Positions 6,494 through 7,361 of a DNA stretch of 7,361 nucleotides are shown piece after piece. The position numbers and the translations under genes were made by a program. Positions within the stretch are counted from its first letter, which is position 1, and each line of letters opens with the position of its first letter. This DNA comes from Fen-7 sp041494285 (GTDB lineage: Archaea; Halobacteriota; Methanosarcinia; Methanotrichales; Methanotrichaceae), in contig JBGQAL010000138.1 of assembly GCA_041494285.1 (NCBI GenBank), positions 1-7,361 on the forward strand, written 5' to 3'. A model generated the notes under the pieces. The model was not told the origin of the DNA, searched no databases, and worked only from the letters and a program-made list of their open reading frames with translations.

Positions 6494-6868
6494 GACATGA
6501 ATCCACCTGTCCGCCCCGCCCTTGATCCCTCTGCGCCCTCACCAGCCCATCATAATCCTTTCCTGGCTCCGTCAGAAAATATGCCCCTCATGTACCTTGA
6601 TCAGCCCTGCCAGCTCCACTAGCAGGCAGTAGTCAGCACTTTCAACAGGATCGCAAAAATTAACGCGCCCCAGATAAGTATAACAGAACCAGAGCCATTC
6701 TCTCCTGAAATAAAATGTCTGCAGCTTTGTCGGTTCTCCGCGCCAGGAAGGAAGAGTTTGATAAGGCTCTGCCCGTGAGCAGGTTCTTGAGGCACGCCCT
6801 GGCAACGATAAAGGTGGTCTAGAAATGCGATAAAGATCCGAGGCTCTGCACTGGCTCAAACAAGCCAA
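6435..6868 (-). pseudogene. Frameshifted remnant resembling a winged-helix protein
   Basis: Two minus-strand frames join at about 6580-6585. The upstream frame (maximum open extent 6572-6868) ends with ESADYCLLVELAGLIKVHEG and then stops at TGA 6572-6574. The downstream frame (from about 6581 to TAA 6435-6437) continues with YFLTEPGKDYDGLVRAQ. Put together, the text reads like the end of a winged-helix domain: a helix ending in 'aGLI', a short wing, then 'Y-LTe-Gk-y--Lv'. A single-base indel in the GAGGGGCATATTTT stretch would restore it. The part upstream of about 6700 is Arg/Ser/Cys-rich and may not be coding. The downstream frame is in phase with the STAND gene but separated from it by the TAA and 24 sense codons. 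The family assignment rests on pattern memory and is tentative; a chance reading is not excluded. Confidence 0.35.
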
Positions 6869-6932
6869 AAGGTAAAGTCTAAGATCTTGAATGAAGACCC
6901 AGGTTTTTCATTCTTGTGAATTTTGAGAGGGG

Positions 6933-6964
6933 TATTTTTATCATTATGAAAGCCAGTTATAAAC
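6933..6964 (+). promoter_or_regulatory. Possible promoter of the truncated ATPase gene
   Basis: TATTTTTAT (6933-6941) and TTATAAAC (6957-6964) are TATA-like strings ahead of the ATPase. The first would give a short leader before ATG 6977. The second lies too close to the ATG unless translation starts further in. No strong Shine-Dalgarno site is seen before the ATG, which fits a leaderless or weakly led mRNA. Low confidence. Confidence 0.2.
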
Positions 6965-6976
6965 TTGGTTGATCCC

Positions 6977-7247
6977 ATGCCCAGGGCAGAGAAGTTGAAT
7001 GATGCTTACAACAACCTGTACGTCGAACCGCTTAAAGGCGAGCGGGAGTTCAAGGAGTTCTACGTAAAGAGACCGGCCAGTGCCATCTCACCTATGGAGG
7101 AGCTAAAAGACCGGATTGAGATCTCGAACAAAAAAGAGAAGTACCTGTTTCTGGGATTCCGAGGCTCAGGAAAAAGCACTGAGCTGAACCGCCTAGAAGC
7201 ATCGCTGGATAGCAAGCTCTTCCTGAAGGTGAACTATTCAATAAAAG
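6977..7247 (+). pseudogene. P-loop ATPase, N-terminal 90 residues only, cut by an insertion sequence
   Basis: ATG 6977 opens a frame beginning MPRAEKLNDAYNNLYVEPL. It has a charged helical lead-in and a clear Walker A loop, GFRGSGKST, at residues 60-68, followed by a beta strand (LFLKVNYSI). The frame then runs into the insertion element and stops at TAG 7265-7267 after about six foreign residues. Walker B, sensors and every downstream domain are absent, so no active ATPase is possible from this piece. The family looks like the AAA/STAND-type ATPases scattered in methanogens and multicellular bacteria, function unknown. A TTG at 6965 is in frame, but the ATG gives the more natural N-terminus. 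The rest of the gene, if the host still has it, should lie beyond the right edge of the window after the element. Confidence 0.7.
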
Positions 7248-7361
7248 GTATGTGTTTAGCTGGCTAGCTTTGCCGTTAGCATTTGGAGACAATCCAGTCC
7301 TTTCTGTCCCCAGGTTGCCAGCATCGTCATGATTCGCTCATGGATCGAGGTCCCTTTTTCA
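7248..7361 (-). mobile_element. End of an IS66-like insertion sequence (continues beyond window)
   Basis: The element boundary is placed at about 7248, where the ATPase frame loses sense and GTATGTGTTTAGC begins. A terminus starting GTA fits IS66-type ends, and the transposase stop lies only nine bases inside it. The other end and the target duplication (7240-7247, AATAAAAG, if the usual 8 bases) cannot be checked here. Confidence 0.6.
7256..7360 (-). CDS. Transposase C-terminus, IS66-like (partial)
   Basis: The minus strand is open from the window edge to TAA 7256-7258 and encodes 34 residues, including HERIMTMLATWGQKGLDCLQ. The 'HE-IMT-LATW-QQGL' pattern is the kind of C-terminal tail I associate with archaeal IS66-family transposases, the DDE enzymes that cut and join the element ends. 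The catalytic core lies outside the window, so activity cannot be judged. The stop codon falls within the presumed terminal inverted repeat, as is common in compact insertion sequences. The gene points away from the host ATPase frame it interrupts. The family call is moderate; that it is a transposase end is supported by the tail together with the adjacent gene break. Confidence 0.55.
   Translation of the reverse strand, partial: EKGTSIHERIMTMLATWGQKGLDCLQMLTAKLAS

Noticed and set aside
6498..6545. Fifteen-codon minus-strand ORF starting at the ATG near 6498 with AGGTGG ahead
   Set aside because: It could be a leader peptide, but it overlaps the winged-helix remnant in another frame and nothing else supports it.
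6965..6979. TTG 6965 as start of the truncated ATPase
   Set aside because: It has no ribosome site, and ATG 6977 four codons later gives the natural MPRAEK beginning.
7092..7292. Minus-strand 66-codon ORF crossing the IS boundary
   Set aside because: It spans the junction between host and element in a frame different from both the transposase tail and the ATPase, so it is a chance frame.

Overview
This 7.4 kb window reads as the chromosome of a euryarchaeon, most likely a methanogen of the Methanosarcinales/Methanotrichales type. The main evidence is an archaeal replication factor C small subunit, strong GGAGG-type ribosome sites, TTG/GTG starts and an archaeal-style iron-sulfur membrane protein. 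The genus is an inference, because no rRNA or other marker gene is present.

Layout. At the left edge (2-385, +) is the C-terminal end of a membrane-bound double [4Fe-4S] protein. A small, previously unlisted reading frame follows (436-627, +). It is interrupted by one in-frame TAG and ends in stop-to-stop overlap with the convergent rfcS gene (624-1589, -). A 218-base spacer (1590-1807) carries the probable rfcS promoter and one doubtful tiny membrane ORF.

Next is a two-gene minus-strand unit. Transcribed first is a 1270-residue protein (2550-6362) made of a metallophosphoesterase domain, an NB-ARC/STAND NTPase and twelve 40-residue TPRs. Its stop codon lies one base from the start of an RNase Z-like metallo-beta-lactamase-fold hydrolase (1808-2548). 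The large gene has the effector-switch-sensor layout of STAND conflict/immune proteins, and the pair is the best candidate here for an undescribed system. The TPR sensor contains a recent in-frame 360-bp duplication.

The 614-base stretch 6363-6976 upstream holds possible promoter elements and a frameshifted remnant that looks like a winged-helix protein. At the right edge the N-terminus of a second P-loop ATPase (6977-7247, +) is cut off by an insertion sequence. The window ends inside that element, within the 3' end of an IS66-like transposase gene. The right two-thirds therefore looks like an accessory, decaying, defence-like region next to a replication housekeeping gene.
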